From positions 38,071 to 72,424 of the forward strand of contig NZ_JAEMNU010000003.1 of NCBI RefSeq assembly GCF_016461825.1: a DNA stretch of 34,354 nucleotides. Reading direction: 5' to 3'. The stretch comes from Rugamonas violacea. Its GTDB lineage: Bacteria; Pseudomonadota; Gammaproteobacteria; Burkholderiales; Burkholderiaceae_D. A model generated the notes under the pieces. The model did not search any database and was not told where the DNA came from. It worked only from the letters and a program-made list of their open reading frames with translations. Made by a program: the position numbers and the translations under genes. Shown in pieces: positions 7,767 to 17,494 of the stretch (position 1 is its first letter; each line of letters begins with the position of its first letter).

Positions 7767-9023
7767 ATGACCTTAAGGATATCCAGCGCCCTGGCCGCCA
7801 CGGCGGCCTGCTGCGCCCTGAGCGCCTTGGACGCCGCCGCCGCCCCGGCGACGATCACCGTGGCGTCTTTCCCCGACCTTGATCGGGCGGTGAAGGTAGC
7901 GCTACCTATGTGGGACAAGCTGCACCCGGAAATCAAGATCAAGCTGGTCAGCCTGCAGATCGAAGACCACCACAATTCCATGACCACCGCGCTGGCGGCC
8001 GGCGCCCACCTGCCCGACGTGGTGGCGGTCGACTTCGGCTACATCGGCATCTTCGCCGAGTCGAAGGGGCTGGAGGACCTGCTGGCGCCGCCCTACGCGG
8101 CCGAGCAGTACCGCAAGCAGTTCGTCTCCTACACCTATCCGCAGGCCACCAACTCGCGCGGCAACCTGGCGGCGATGCCGGCCGACATAGGCCCGGGCAT
8201 GCTGTTTTACCGCAAGGACTTGATGGACAAGGCCGGCATCAAGGAGGAGGAGCTGACCCGCTCGTGGGAGTCCTACATCGAGTCCGGCAAAAAGCTCAAG
8301 GCCGCCACCGGCGCCATGCTGCTGGCCCGCGCCGGCGATTTGAAGGACATCTACATCCGCGCCAATTTGAAGGACGGCGAGGGCATCTACTTCGGCGACA
8401 AGGGCAGGGTGCTGGTCGATTCGCCGCGTTTCGTGCGCGCCTTCGAGCTGGCCAAGGCGGCCCGCGTGGCCGGCATCGACACCAAGACCGTGGCCTGGAC
8501 CAGCGAATGGTCGGAGGGCTTCAAGCGCGGCAAGGTGGCCAGCCAGATGAGCGGCTTCTGGTTCGGCGGCCACCTGGTCAAATGGCTGGCGCCGGACTAC
8601 AAGGGGCAGTGGCGCAGCAGCGGCCTGCCGGGTGGCGCGCTGGCCTCCTACGGCGGCTCCTTCTACGCGATTCCGAAGAAGGCCGCCAACAAGGCCGAGG
8701 CCTGGGAGTTCATCAAGTTCATGACCGCCAACAAGGACGTCCAGCTCAGCGCGCTGCGCGAGATCAGCGCCTATCCGTCGTTGATCGCGGCGCACGCCGA
8801 TCCGGCGATGGACGAGGCACAGCCTTATTTCGGCGGCCAGAAAACGCGCCAGCTGGCGCGCGACACCGCCGTCAAGATCCCGGTGATCCGCGTCGACAAA
8901 TACGACTGGATGGCCAATGAGGTGGTCAACAGCGAGCTGGAAAACGTCCTGGAGCAGAACAAGGACATCAAGACCGCGCTGCGCGACGCCAAGGCGCTGA
9001 TCGAGCGCCGCGCCCGCCGCTGA
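7767..9023 (+). CDS. Sugar ABC transporter substrate-binding protein (CUT1)
   Basis: A 418-residue periplasmic binding protein of solute-binding family 1 (MalE/UgpB type). A signal peptide (MTLRISSALAATAACCALSALDAAAA, cleavage about residue 26) is followed by an N-lobe start (TITVASFPDLDRAV), the conserved hinge-side stretch LPDVVAVDFGYIG, PADIGPGMLFYRKDLMDKAGI, and a C-terminal AWEFIKFMTANKDVQ segment typical of the family. GGAGA precedes the ATG. It is first in an operon with two permeases, a GH1 glucosidase and an ATPase, so the likely ligand is a beta-glucoside such as cellobiose; the ligand is inferred from neighbours only. Confidence 0.92.
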   Translation: MTLRISSALAATAACCALSALDAAAAPATITVASFPDLDRAVKVALPMWDKLHPEIKIKLVSLQIEDHHNSMTTALAAGAHLPDVVAVDFGYIGIFAESKGLEDLLAPPYAAEQYRKQFVSYTYPQATNSRGNLAAMPADIGPGMLFYRKDLMDKAGIKEEELTRSWESYIESGKKLKAATGAMLLARAGDLKDIYIRANLKDGEGIYFGDKGRVLVDSPRFVRAFELAKAARVAGIDTKTVAWTSEWSEGFKRGKVASQMSGFWFGGHLVKWLAPDYKGQWRSSGLPGGALASYGGSFYAIPKKAANKAEAWEFIKFMTANKDVQLSALREISAYPSLIAAHADPAMDEAQPYFGGQKTRQLARDTAVKIPVIRVDKYDWMANEVVNSELENVLEQNKDIKTALRDAKALIERRARR

Positions 9024-9038
9024 TGAACGGAGACCAGC

Positions 9039-9995
9039 ATGCACCAGATCACACCAGGGACCATCGCACGGCGCCGTTTCGACTCGAAGAAGTGGGCGCC
9101 GTATCTGTTCATCAGCCCCTTCTTCATTTTGTTCGGCGCCTTCAGCCTGTTCCCGCTGCTGTTTTCGATCTACCTGTCGTTCAACCAGTGGGACGCCGCC
9201 AGCGGCATCACGGCCATGCAGTGGGTCGGGCTGGACAACTACATCTTCGCGCTGAACGACCCGTGGTTGCTCAAGTCGCTCGGCAACACGCTGTGGCTGG
9301 CGCTGGCCTCCGGCGTGCCGCAGCACTTGGTGGCGATCCCGCTGGCGGCCTACATCCACAACACCTTCAAGCGTTCGCGCAACCTAGTGATCGGCGCCTA
9401 CTTCCTGCCCTTCATCACCTCCAGCGTGGCCATCGCGATGGTGTTCAACACCTTGTTCTCGCGCCAGTACGGCGAGATCAACCTGCTGCTCAAGGCGCTG
9501 GGCGAGCTGCCGCTGCTCGGCGCGCTGATGCCGGCCGAGCCCATCGACTGGCTCAACAACTCGCAGTTCATCAAGCCGGCCGTGGCCTTCGTGATCTTCT
9601 GGCGCTACCTGGGCTGGAACCTGGTGCTGTACATCTCGGCGTTGCAGGTGATCCCGCGCGACCTGTATGAGGCGGCCACGCTGGACGGCGCCAGCAAGCG
9701 CCAGCAGTTCTGGCACATCACGCTGCCGCAGCTGCGGCCGATGATGTACCTGGCCGTGACCATGACCATCATGGGCAATCTGCAAACCTTCGAGGAACCC
9801 TTCATCCTGGTCGGCGAGTCCGGCGGGGCGGGGCAGGCGGCGCTGACCACCGCCATGTTCGTCTACAAGACGGCCTTCTCGTCGGGCGACTTCGGCACCG
9901 CGTCGGCCATCTCCTGGCTGCTGTTCCTGCTGATCGCCAGCAGCACCTGGGTCAACAACCGCATCTTCAGTCGCAATGAAAGGGGCACGGCATGA
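9039..9995 (+). CDS. Sugar ABC transporter permease 1 (MalF/UgpA type)
   Basis: A 318-residue inner-membrane protein with about six helices (first about residues 22-45). The cytoplasmic EAA loop is visible as LYEAATLDGASKRQQFWHITLP (about 205-227, EAA-x3-G), which docks on the MalK-type ATPase. It pairs with the permease encoded next, whose ATG overlaps this gene's stop by four bases, so they are translationally coupled. Substrate as inferred for the whole locus. Confidence 0.93.
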   Translation: MHQITPGTIARRRFDSKKWAPYLFISPFFILFGAFSLFPLLFSIYLSFNQWDAASGITAMQWVGLDNYIFALNDPWLLKSLGNTLWLALASGVPQHLVAIPLAAYIHNTFKRSRNLVIGAYFLPFITSSVAIAMVFNTLFSRQYGEINLLLKALGELPLLGALMPAEPIDWLNNSQFIKPAVAFVIFWRYLGWNLVLYISALQVIPRDLYEAATLDGASKRQQFWHITLPQLRPMMYLAVTMTIMGNLQTFEEPFILVGESGGAGQAALTTAMFVYKTAFSSGDFGTASAISWLLFLLIASSTWVNNRIFSRNERGTA

Positions 9996-10891
9996 GCAGC
10001 GCATCGGCAGCATCGGCGGCATCGGTAATATCGGCCGCGCCGCGTTCGGGCGGCGGTCTGGGCGCCGCCACCGCGTGGGGCGCCAGGTTCGGCGCCTACG
10101 CCATCGTCGGCGTCGGCGCACTGATCATGTTCACGCCGTTCTACTTCATGTTCGTCTTCGCCACCCACACCAGCGCGGAGATCTTCAGCTTCCCGCCGCC
10201 GGCCTGGTTCGGCGCCTCGGCGCTGGACAACCTTAAGCTGCTGGAGGAGCGTCTGCCGTTCTGGCGCAACATCGGCGTCAGCCTGTATGTGGCGCTGATG
10301 CAGACCGCGCTGACTTTGTTTTTCTGCTCGCTGGGTGGCTACGCTTTCGCCGTCTACGAGTTCCGCTTCAAGCAGCCGCTGTTCGCCGTCGTCATGGGCT
10401 CGATGATCATCCCCGCCTTCATGGGCATGGTGCCGACCTTCATGCTGATGGACTTCATCGGCTGGCTCGACCAGCCGCGCGCCCTTTACGTGCCGGGCGC
10501 CTCGGGCGCGTTGGGCATCTTCCTGATGCGCCAGTACATCGGCACGGCGATCCCGCGTGAACTGGTCGAGGCGGCGCGCATCGACGGCTGCGGCGAGTTC
10601 GCCATCTACTGGCGTGTGGTGCTGCCGCTGATCGGCCCGGCCATGGGCACGCTCGGCCTGATCACCTTCATCAACTCGTGGAACAACTTCATCACGCCGC
10701 TGGTGGTGATGCGCTCGGTGGAGAACTACACGATACCGGTGGCGCTGCGCAGCATCCAGGCGCCCAACAACACCGAGTGGGGCGCCTTGATGGTGGGCGC
10801 CGCGATCGCCGTGCTGCCGCTGCTGCTGATGTTCTTCGTCGCCGCGAAGCGCTTGATCGAGGGCTTGACCCAGGGCGCAGTCAAAGGCTGA
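9992..10891 (+). CDS. Sugar ABC transporter permease 2 (MalG/UgpE type)
   Basis: A 299-residue inner-membrane subunit with about six helices. It carries the MalG-type EAA motif ELVEAARIDGCGEFAIYWRV followed by LPLIGPAMGTL. The N-terminus has an Ala/Ser-rich leader (MSSASAASAASVIS) that is longer than usual and partly repetitive. It overlaps the preceding permease by four bases (ATGA). A palindromic repeat separates it from the glucosidase gene. Confidence 0.93.
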   Translation: MSSASAASAASVISAAPRSGGGLGAATAWGARFGAYAIVGVGALIMFTPFYFMFVFATHTSAEIFSFPPPAWFGASALDNLKLLEERLPFWRNIGVSLYVALMQTALTLFFCSLGGYAFAVYEFRFKQPLFAVVMGSMIIPAFMGMVPTFMLMDFIGWLDQPRALYVPGASGALGIFLMRQYIGTAIPRELVEAARIDGCGEFAIYWRVVLPLIGPAMGTLGLITFINSWNNFITPLVVMRSVENYTIPVALRSIQAPNNTEWGALMVGAAIAVLPLLLMFFVAAKRLIEGLTQGAVKG

Positions 10892-10910
10892 TGCCGCCAG
10901 CAAATTGCGT

Positions 10911-10975
10911 AAACCCAGCGGCAAGACCTGGGGTCAGACCCGAGGGTCTGACCCCGGCTCTCCGCCTTTGGGTGG
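10911..10975. repeat. Nested double-palindrome repeat, copy 2
   Basis: The inner palindrome GGGGTCAGACCC, GA, GGGTCTGACCCC spans 10930-10955. The outer arms are degenerate in this copy. It sits in the 186-base gap between the permease and glucosidase genes inside the sugar operon, so it may attenuate transcription or stabilise the upstream mRNA (inference from REP elements generally). Confidence 0.82.
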
Positions 10976-11077
10976 TGTTGTGGCCGCCAGCGCCCCAACC
11001 GGGGGAGGCGCGCGCCGGCGCAACGCCAACCCGATAGATCCAACAACCTTTAACCGACCTTTTTCGACTCGACGACC

Positions 11078-12460
11078 ATGCCAAACCACACCGACAAGCT
11101 TGATTTCCCCGCCTCCTTCACCTGGGGCGTGGCCACCAGCGCCTTCCAGATCGAAGGCGCCGCCGCCGAGGATGGCAAAGGCCCCTCGATCTGGGACACC
11201 TTCAGCCACACGCCCGGCAAGGTCATCGACGGCAGCAACGGCGACATCGCCTGCGACCACTACCACCGCTACGCCGAGGACGTCGACCTGATCGCCTCGC
11301 TCAACGTCAACGCCTACCGCTTCTCGGTCGCCTGGTCGCGCGTGCAGCCGGCCGGCCACGGCGCTTGGAACGAGCAGGGCTTCGACTTTTATTCGCGCCT
11401 GCTCGACAAGCTGCGCGAGAAGAACATCACCGCCCACCTGACCTTGTACCACTGGGACCTGCCGCAGGGCCTGCAGGATCTGGGCGGTTGGCTGAACCGC
11501 GACACCGCCCACCACTTCGCCGCCTACGCCGCCGAGGTGGCGCGCCGCTTCGGTGCCCGCGTCGCCACCATCGCCACCCACAACGAGCCGTGGTGCAGCG
11601 CCAACCTCGGCTACGGCAACGGCCAGTTCGCCCCCGGTGTGGCCGATCCGGTCGCCGCGCTGCAGGTCTCGCACCACCTGCTGCTGTCGCACGGCCTGGC
11701 CATGCAGGCGATGCGCGCCGTCAAAGCGCCGGCCAAGCTGGGCATCGTGCTGAACCAGTGGACCGCCACGCCGGCCACCGATTCGGCCGCCGACCGGGCC
11801 GCCGCCGCACTCGAATACGCCCGCTCGGTGCAGTGGTTCATGGACCCGATCTTCAAGGGCCGCTACCCGGAGCTGGCCCTGAAAGCCATCGACAGCACGC
11901 GTTTGTCCATCTTTGAAAACGATTTCAAGGACATCCAGCAGCCGCTCGACTTCCTCGGCGTGAACTACTACTTCCGCGCCTTCGTCAGCACCGAGACGCC
12001 GCCGCGCCAGCCCGAGGCCAAGCTGGGCCTGACCGACATGGGTTGGGAGATCTACCCGCAGGGCATGAGCGAGTTGCTGCTGGCGCTGCACCGCGAGTAC
12101 CAACTGCCGCCGGTCTACATCACCGAGAACGGCATGGCCGAGGCGGACCAACTGGTCGGCGGCCGCATCGACGACGCCCGCCGCATCGACTACGTGCGCA
12201 GCCACCTGCAGGCGATTGCGGCGGCGATGGCGCAGGGCGTCGACGTGCGTGGCTACTTTTACTGGAGCCTGCTCGACAACTTCGAATGGAACTCGGGCTA
12301 CGCCAAGCGCTTCGGCCTGGTGTATGTCGACTACGCCACCCAGCAACGGACCTTGAAGGACAGCGCGCTGTGGTATCGCAGCTTCATCGCCCGGCAGCGT
12401 GCCGCCAACAACGCCAACAACGCCAACAAGGCGGTCAACGCCAGCGGCGCGGGGGAGTGA
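11078..12460 (+). CDS. GH1 family beta-glucosidase
   Basis: A 460-residue cytoplasmic enzyme; no signal peptide. It has the GH1 N-terminal signature (FTWGVATSAFQIEGA, about 14-28), acid/base Glu170 in THNEPW and nucleophile Glu350 in YITENG, with the aglycone-side FYWSLLDNFEWNSGY segment near the C-terminus. Length is normal for bacterial BglA/BglB. It hydrolyses terminal beta-D-glucosyl (or galactosyl/fucosyl) residues; here it most likely splits imported cellobiose or aryl-glucosides to glucose for the downstream glucokinase. The ribosome-binding site is weak. The C-terminus ends in an AANNANNANKAVNASGAGE tail that looks like added low-complexity sequence. The next gene starts 2 bases after the stop. 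Confidence 0.96.
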   Translation: MPNHTDKLDFPASFTWGVATSAFQIEGAAAEDGKGPSIWDTFSHTPGKVIDGSNGDIACDHYHRYAEDVDLIASLNVNAYRFSVAWSRVQPAGHGAWNEQGFDFYSRLLDKLREKNITAHLTLYHWDLPQGLQDLGGWLNRDTAHHFAAYAAEVARRFGARVATIATHNEPWCSANLGYGNGQFAPGVADPVAALQVSHHLLLSHGLAMQAMRAVKAPAKLGIVLNQWTATPATDSAADRAAAALEYARSVQWFMDPIFKGRYPELALKAIDSTRLSIFENDFKDIQQPLDFLGVNYYFRAFVSTETPPRQPEAKLGLTDMGWEIYPQGMSELLLALHREYQLPPVYITENGMAEADQLVGGRIDDARRIDYVRSHLQAIAAAMAQGVDVRGYFYWSLLDNFEWNSGYAKRFGLVYVDYATQQRTLKDSALWYRSFIARQRAANNANNANKAVNASGAGE

Positions 12461-12462
12461 GC

Positions 12463-13509
<1,047 letters not shown>

Positions 13510-13635
13510 ACACAAAAATGAAGAAAGCTAAACGGGGGCCAGCCATGAACTCAACTTGAGCACAGCAATGCATGTGCAGCAGTAGCCAAAGAGCTATGTG
13601 ACATCATTCAATCAACGGAAATAGAGGATAGACAA

Positions 13636-16092
13636 ATGAATCATCTGAAAATGACCAAGCTGGCGCTGGCCATCGCGCTGCTGGCTAGCGGCGGCGCTTT
13701 CGCCCAACAGGCCGCCACCGAAGCCACCGCCACCGCCACGGCCGCACCGGCATCCGCCGCACCGGCCGCCGCCGACAGCGTCGACCGCATCGTCGTCACC
13801 GCGACGCGCCGCAACACCTTCGTGCAGGAGACCCCGCTGGCGATCACCGCCTACAGCCAGGACACGCTGGCCAACAACCAGGTCAAGGATCTGGCCTCGC
13901 TGACGGCGATGGTGCCCAGCCTGGTGGTCGAACAGCACGGCGACTCGGGCGGCGTGCACGTCTACATGCGCGGCGTCGGCTCGGCCAACCACACCGAGCT
14001 GGGCGACCCGGCCGTGGCCTTCTATGTCGACGGCATCTACTCGCCGCGTCCGCAGGGCGCCACCGCGTTGATGTACGACTTGAGCCACGTCGAGGTGGCG
14101 CGCGGCCCGCAGGGCACGCTGAACGGCCGCAACTCGACCGCCGGCGCGGTCAACCTGGTGTCCGGCGCGCCCAGCACCGACAAGTTCTTCGGCACCGCCG
14201 GCATGACCGTCGGCGACCGCCACCACCTGCAGACGCAGGCGATGGTCAACATCCCGCTGAGCGACACGCTGGGCCTGCGCATCGCCGCCATCAAGGACAG
14301 CCAGGACGGCACCGTCGCCTTCCGCCAGGGCTCCAACGTGCTGCCCGGCTCGAAGAAGTATGGCGCCAACGACCAGATGGGCGTGCGCGCCTCGCTGCTG
14401 TGGAAGATCACGCCCGAGCTGCGCGGCACCTTCATCGCCGACTACTTCCACGACCAGGGCGCCGGCAACGTCTACCTGGCGGCCGAGCCGAAGGCCGGCC
14501 AGGAGCTGCGCTCGGCGTTGATCGACACGCCGGGCATGCTGGACCAGTCCATCATGACCTACAAGGGCCGCCTCAATTACAAGCCGACCGAGTCGCTCGA
14601 CCTGACCTACCTGGGCAGCTGGAGCCGCTACCAGCGCACCAACGCCAACGACGCCGACGCCGGCGTCTTCCCCGGCTTCAAATCGGAGAACCGCACCGAG
14701 TGGGCCAAGTTCGACAGCTACTCGCACGAGCTGCAGGCGCGTTCCGACAACGACGCGCCGTTCCAGTGGGTCGGCGGCCTGTTCGTCTTCGGCGAGAAAA
14801 ACAAGGTGCGCTTCGACATCGACCGCAGCCAGATCTCGCAGGCCACGGTGGCGCAGGACATCGCCGCCGGCTCGGTGATCTTCGTCCAGCCGACGGTCGG
14901 CCAGTACGCCTCGGCGATGTCGTTCAACCAGGGCAACCGCCAGTTGAAATCGAACGCCGCCTTCGCCCAGATCAGCCAGCAGCTCACCGAGCAGATCAAG
15001 CTGACCGGCGGCGCGCGCTACACCAAGGATCACAAGTTCGACATCGGCGGCCAGAATTGGGCCTGCCCGAACTGGCCGGCCAACGTCCCGCTGGGCACCA
15101 GCGTGCTGACCGCCGACCAGATCCGCCAACTGGTCACGCCCGGTTCGGGCCTGATCAACAGCCACAACATCGGCCCCGGCGGCGCGGTGACGGCGGCCGG
15201 CTGCGGCAACACCGCCGGCGACAACTCGGCCGACCTGAAGTACAGCCAGTCGACCTGGCTCGGCCGCGTCGAGTACAAGCTGGCGCCGCAGATCCTGCTG
15301 TTCGGTTCCGTCACCACCGGCTTCCACTCGCCGGCCATCGGCGACGGCGGCGCCACCACCAAGCCGGAAAAACTGACCAGCTACGAGATCGGCTTCAAGT
15401 CCGACCTGTTCAACCGCGAGCTGACCTTGAACCTGGACGCCTTCTGGATGAAGTACAAGGACAAGCTGGAGTCGCAGGTGGTCAACAGCGTGCTGGCCAA
15501 CTTCAACGCGGCCGGCGCCACCGTCAAGGGCGTCGAGGCGGAATGGACCTGGCGTCCGACCCGCCTCGACCGCCTGACCGGCAACGCCACCTACCTGAAG
15601 GCCGTGTACGACGACTTCCTGTCCTGCGACGTCGATGCGGCGCGCGCCAACGGCCAGTCCTGCGGCTCGACCGCGCCGCTGGTCAACGTCGGCGGCGCCA
15701 CCATGAAGCACGCGCCCAAGTTCGCCACCACCATCCAGTACGAGCACGACTTCGCGCTCGGCGGCGGCCAACTGACCCCGCGCGCCTCGCTGCATTACGA
15801 GGGCGATTCCTTCATCGGCAGCGGCGCCTTCAACGGCGACGTGCCGGGCCACGCCGGCGTGAAACGGCAGGACGCCTACACCACGTTGGACCTGAGCCTG
15901 CGCTACCAGCCGACCAACAAGGCCTACACCGCCGAGCTGTTCGTGCAGAACGCCACCGACAAGGCGGTCAAGCTGGACGTGACGGAGCTGTGCACCGACA
16001 CCGGCATGCCTTGCCAACCGACCCAGCAAATCTACGGCGCGTTCTATAATCAGCCCCGTACGTTCGGTGCGCGCGTGTCGATGAAGTTCTGA
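13636..16092 (+). CDS. TonB-dependent outer-membrane receptor
   Basis: An 818-residue outer-membrane channel. Signal peptide about 1-23 (ending GGAFA), a low-complexity Ala/Thr/Pro linker, a TonB-box-like DRIVVTATRR (about 51-60), a plug domain (about 60-180; VYMRGVGSAN, VEVARGPQGTLNGRNSTAGA) and a 22-strand-type barrel ending in the aromatic terminus VSMKF. A GAGG site precedes the ATG. Between the importer ATPase and glucokinase genes it is best read as the outer-membrane uptake step for the same oligosaccharide, energised by TonB-ExbBD. Sequence alone would also allow a siderophore or other ligand; the 126-base gap before it has no recognisable operator. Confidence 0.9.
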   Translation: MNHLKMTKLALAIALLASGGAFAQQAATEATATATAAPASAAPAAADSVDRIVVTATRRNTFVQETPLAITAYSQDTLANNQVKDLASLTAMVPSLVVEQHGDSGGVHVYMRGVGSANHTELGDPAVAFYVDGIYSPRPQGATALMYDLSHVEVARGPQGTLNGRNSTAGAVNLVSGAPSTDKFFGTAGMTVGDRHHLQTQAMVNIPLSDTLGLRIAAIKDSQDGTVAFRQGSNVLPGSKKYGANDQMGVRASLLWKITPELRGTFIADYFHDQGAGNVYLAAEPKAGQELRSALIDTPGMLDQSIMTYKGRLNYKPTESLDLTYLGSWSRYQRTNANDADAGVFPGFKSENRTEWAKFDSYSHELQARSDNDAPFQWVGGLFVFGEKNKVRFDIDRSQISQATVAQDIAAGSVIFVQPTVGQYASAMSFNQGNRQLKSNAAFAQISQQLTEQIKLTGGARYTKDHKFDIGGQNWACPNWPANVPLGTSVLTADQIRQLVTPGSGLINSHNIGPGGAVTAAGCGNTAGDNSADLKYSQSTWLGRVEYKLAPQILLFGSVTTGFHSPAIGDGGATTKPEKLTSYEIGFKSDLFNRELTLNLDAFWMKYKDKLESQVVNSVLANFNAAGATVKGVEAEWTWRPTRLDRLTGNATYLKAVYDDFLSCDVDAARANGQSCGSTAPLVNVGGATMKHAPKFATTIQYEHDFALGGGQLTPRASLHYEGDSFIGSGAFNGDVPGHAGVKRQDAYTTLDLSLRYQPTNKAYTAELFVQNATDKAVKLDVTELCTDTGMPCQPTQQIYGAFYNQPRTFGARVSMKF

Positions 16093-16097
16093 TCGTC

Positions 16098-16133
16098 GGG
16101 CGCGGCGGTCAGTGGGACCGCCCGCCGCGCCCG
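16098..16133. other. GC-rich stem-loop between receptor and glucokinase genes
   Basis: GGGCGCGGCGGTC faces GACCGCC..CCGCGCCC with a short loop and a small bulge. There is no T-tract, so it is not a standard terminator; it may partially uncouple glucokinase from the receptor gene. Confidence 0.4.
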
Positions 16134-16156
16134 CACCCGGAACCTCAAGGACAACC

Positions 16157-17149
16157 ATGCAACGCGACAGCTTCCCCGATTTCAGCAACGGCCCGCGCCT
16201 GCTGGCCGACATCGGCGGCACCAACGCCCGCTTCGGCCTGGAGACGGCGCCCAAACGCATAGAGGCGATCTGGACGGCCGACTGCGCCACCTACCCGACC
16301 TTGGGCGCGGCGCTGGTGCACTACCTGGCGCAGCCGGCCACGGTGGCCGCCGGCGGCTACCAGGCGCGCCTGGCCGGCATCGCCATCGCCAATCCCATCG
16401 ACGGCGACTGGGTGCGCATGACCAACCACCACTGGTCGTTCTCGATCGAGGCGGTGTGTTCGCAGTTCAGCCTGAAGTCGCTGGTGGTGGTCAACGACTT
16501 CACCGCGCTGGCCAGCGCCTTGCCGCACCTGGATGCCAGCCACATGCGGCAGATCGGCGGCGGCACGGCGCGCGCCGGCGAGGTGGTCGGGCTGGTGGGG
16601 GCGGGCACGGGACTCGGCGTGTCCGGCCTGGTGCCGGCCGGCGAGCGCTGGATCGCCCTCGACAGCGAGGGCGGCCACAGCACCTTCGCGCCGATGAGCG
16701 AGCGCGAGATCGACATCCTGCGCTACGCCCGCCGCTTCCACGAGCACGTGTCGAGCGAGCGGCTGGTGTCGGGCATCGGCCTGGGGCTGGTGTATCGCGC
16801 GCTGGCCGAACGCGGCCGCGTCGAGGCCGAGCACCTTGGCGCGCCGGAGATCGTCGAGCGCGGCCTGCGCGGCAACTGCCCGCTGTGCGTCGAGACGCTG
16901 GAGACTTTTTGCGAGATGCTCGGCACGGTCGCCGGCAACGTCGCGCTGACGCTGGGCGCCAAGGGCGGCGTGTATATCGGCGGCGGCATCGTGCCGCGCA
17001 TGGGCGACTTTTTCGCCCGCTCAGGCTTTCGCGCCCGCTTCGAGCAGAAGGGCCGCTTCTCCGATTACCTGGCGCACATCGCCACCTTCGTCATCACCGA
17101 CGACTATCCGGCGCTGATCGGCATGGCGGCCATGCTGTCGGCGGAGTAG
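16157..17149 (+). CDS. glk: Glucokinase
   Basis: A 330-residue cytoplasmic enzyme phosphorylating glucose with ATP. Motifs of the proteobacterial Glk family: phosphate-binding LADIGGTNARF (about 16-26), catalytic Asp114 in VVNDFTALA, GAGTGLGVSGL, and GGHSTFAP with the sugar-contacting Glu in SEGGH. The ATG at 16157 has AAGGA upstream; an in-frame 15-codon upstream extension has no family match. It closes the locus functionally: glucose released by the GH1 enzyme enters glycolysis as glucose 6-phosphate. Confidence 0.95.
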   Translation: MQRDSFPDFSNGPRLLADIGGTNARFGLETAPKRIEAIWTADCATYPTLGAALVHYLAQPATVAAGGYQARLAGIAIANPIDGDWVRMTNHHWSFSIEAVCSQFSLKSLVVVNDFTALASALPHLDASHMRQIGGGTARAGEVVGLVGAGTGLGVSGLVPAGERWIALDSEGGHSTFAPMSEREIDILRYARRFHEHVSSERLVSGIGLGLVYRALAERGRVEAEHLGAPEIVERGLRGNCPLCVETLETFCEMLGTVAGNVALTLGAKGGVYIGGGIVPRMGDFFARSGFRARFEQKGRFSDYLAHIATFVITDDYPALIGMAAMLSAE

Positions 17150-17200
17150 CATTAACCGGGCACGCCAGCGTGCGGCTTTGATCGTTTCGTTCAAGGAACT

Positions 17201-17434
17201 ATGAAAATGAAATGTCCAGCCTGTGGCGCTGCCGAGATGATGCACGACACACGAGATGTGCCGTTCAGCTATAAGGGAGCAGTCACGATCGTTGCGTCAG
17301 TAACTGGTGAATTTTGTCCCGCTTGTGCCGAATCCCTTCTGGATATGGCGGAGTCGCGGCGCGTCGGGGCGCAATTCGGTCACTTCATCGAAGAAGTGGA
17401 TGCTCATCTGTTGACCGCGCTAAAGGCAAACTGA
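17201..17434 (+). CDS. Truncated MqsA/YgiT-type zinc-finger protein
   Basis: A 77-residue protein matching only the N-terminal zinc domain of MqsA antitoxins. It has a CPAC pair (5-8), the DVPFSYKGAVTIV beta stretch, a second CPAC pair near 37-40, then an MAESRRVGAQFGHFIEEVDAH helix that lines up with the region before the MqsA helix-turn-helix. The DNA-binding domain is absent and no MqsR toxin or DUF4258 partner adjoins it. It may be a natural short YgiT-type protein, but the cut directly before an xseA relic suggests a truncated antitoxin. Less GC-biased codon use than its neighbours points to transfer. Confidence 0.7.
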   Translation: MKMKCPACGAAEMMHDTRDVPFSYKGAVTIVASVTGEFCPACAESLLDMAESRRVGAQFGHFIEEVDAHLLTALKAN

Positions 17435-17441
17435 GCTGCAC

Positions 17442-17493
17442 TTAGTCCAGCGTCGGCTGTACCGCCGCCAAGTCGATCTGCGCGCTGTCCTCG
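17442..17493 (-). pseudogene. Relic of an xseA 3' end
   Basis: Bases 17444-17493 match 18679-18728, the end of the intact xseA, at 45 of 50 positions. On the minus strand it reads [16 protein letters not shown] and a TAA stop, against [16 protein letters not shown] and TGA in xseA. Four of the five differences inside the repeat are synonymous, so this was once part of a functional but diverged xseA. With the intact copy it forms direct repeats around the DUF1016 gene. Confidence 0.85.
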
Positions 17494-17494
17494 C

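Noticed and set aside
13612..16290. 892-residue minus-strand open frame over the TonB receptor gene
   Set aside because: Antisense shadow of a GC-rich gene with clear signal peptide, plug and barrel on the plus strand.
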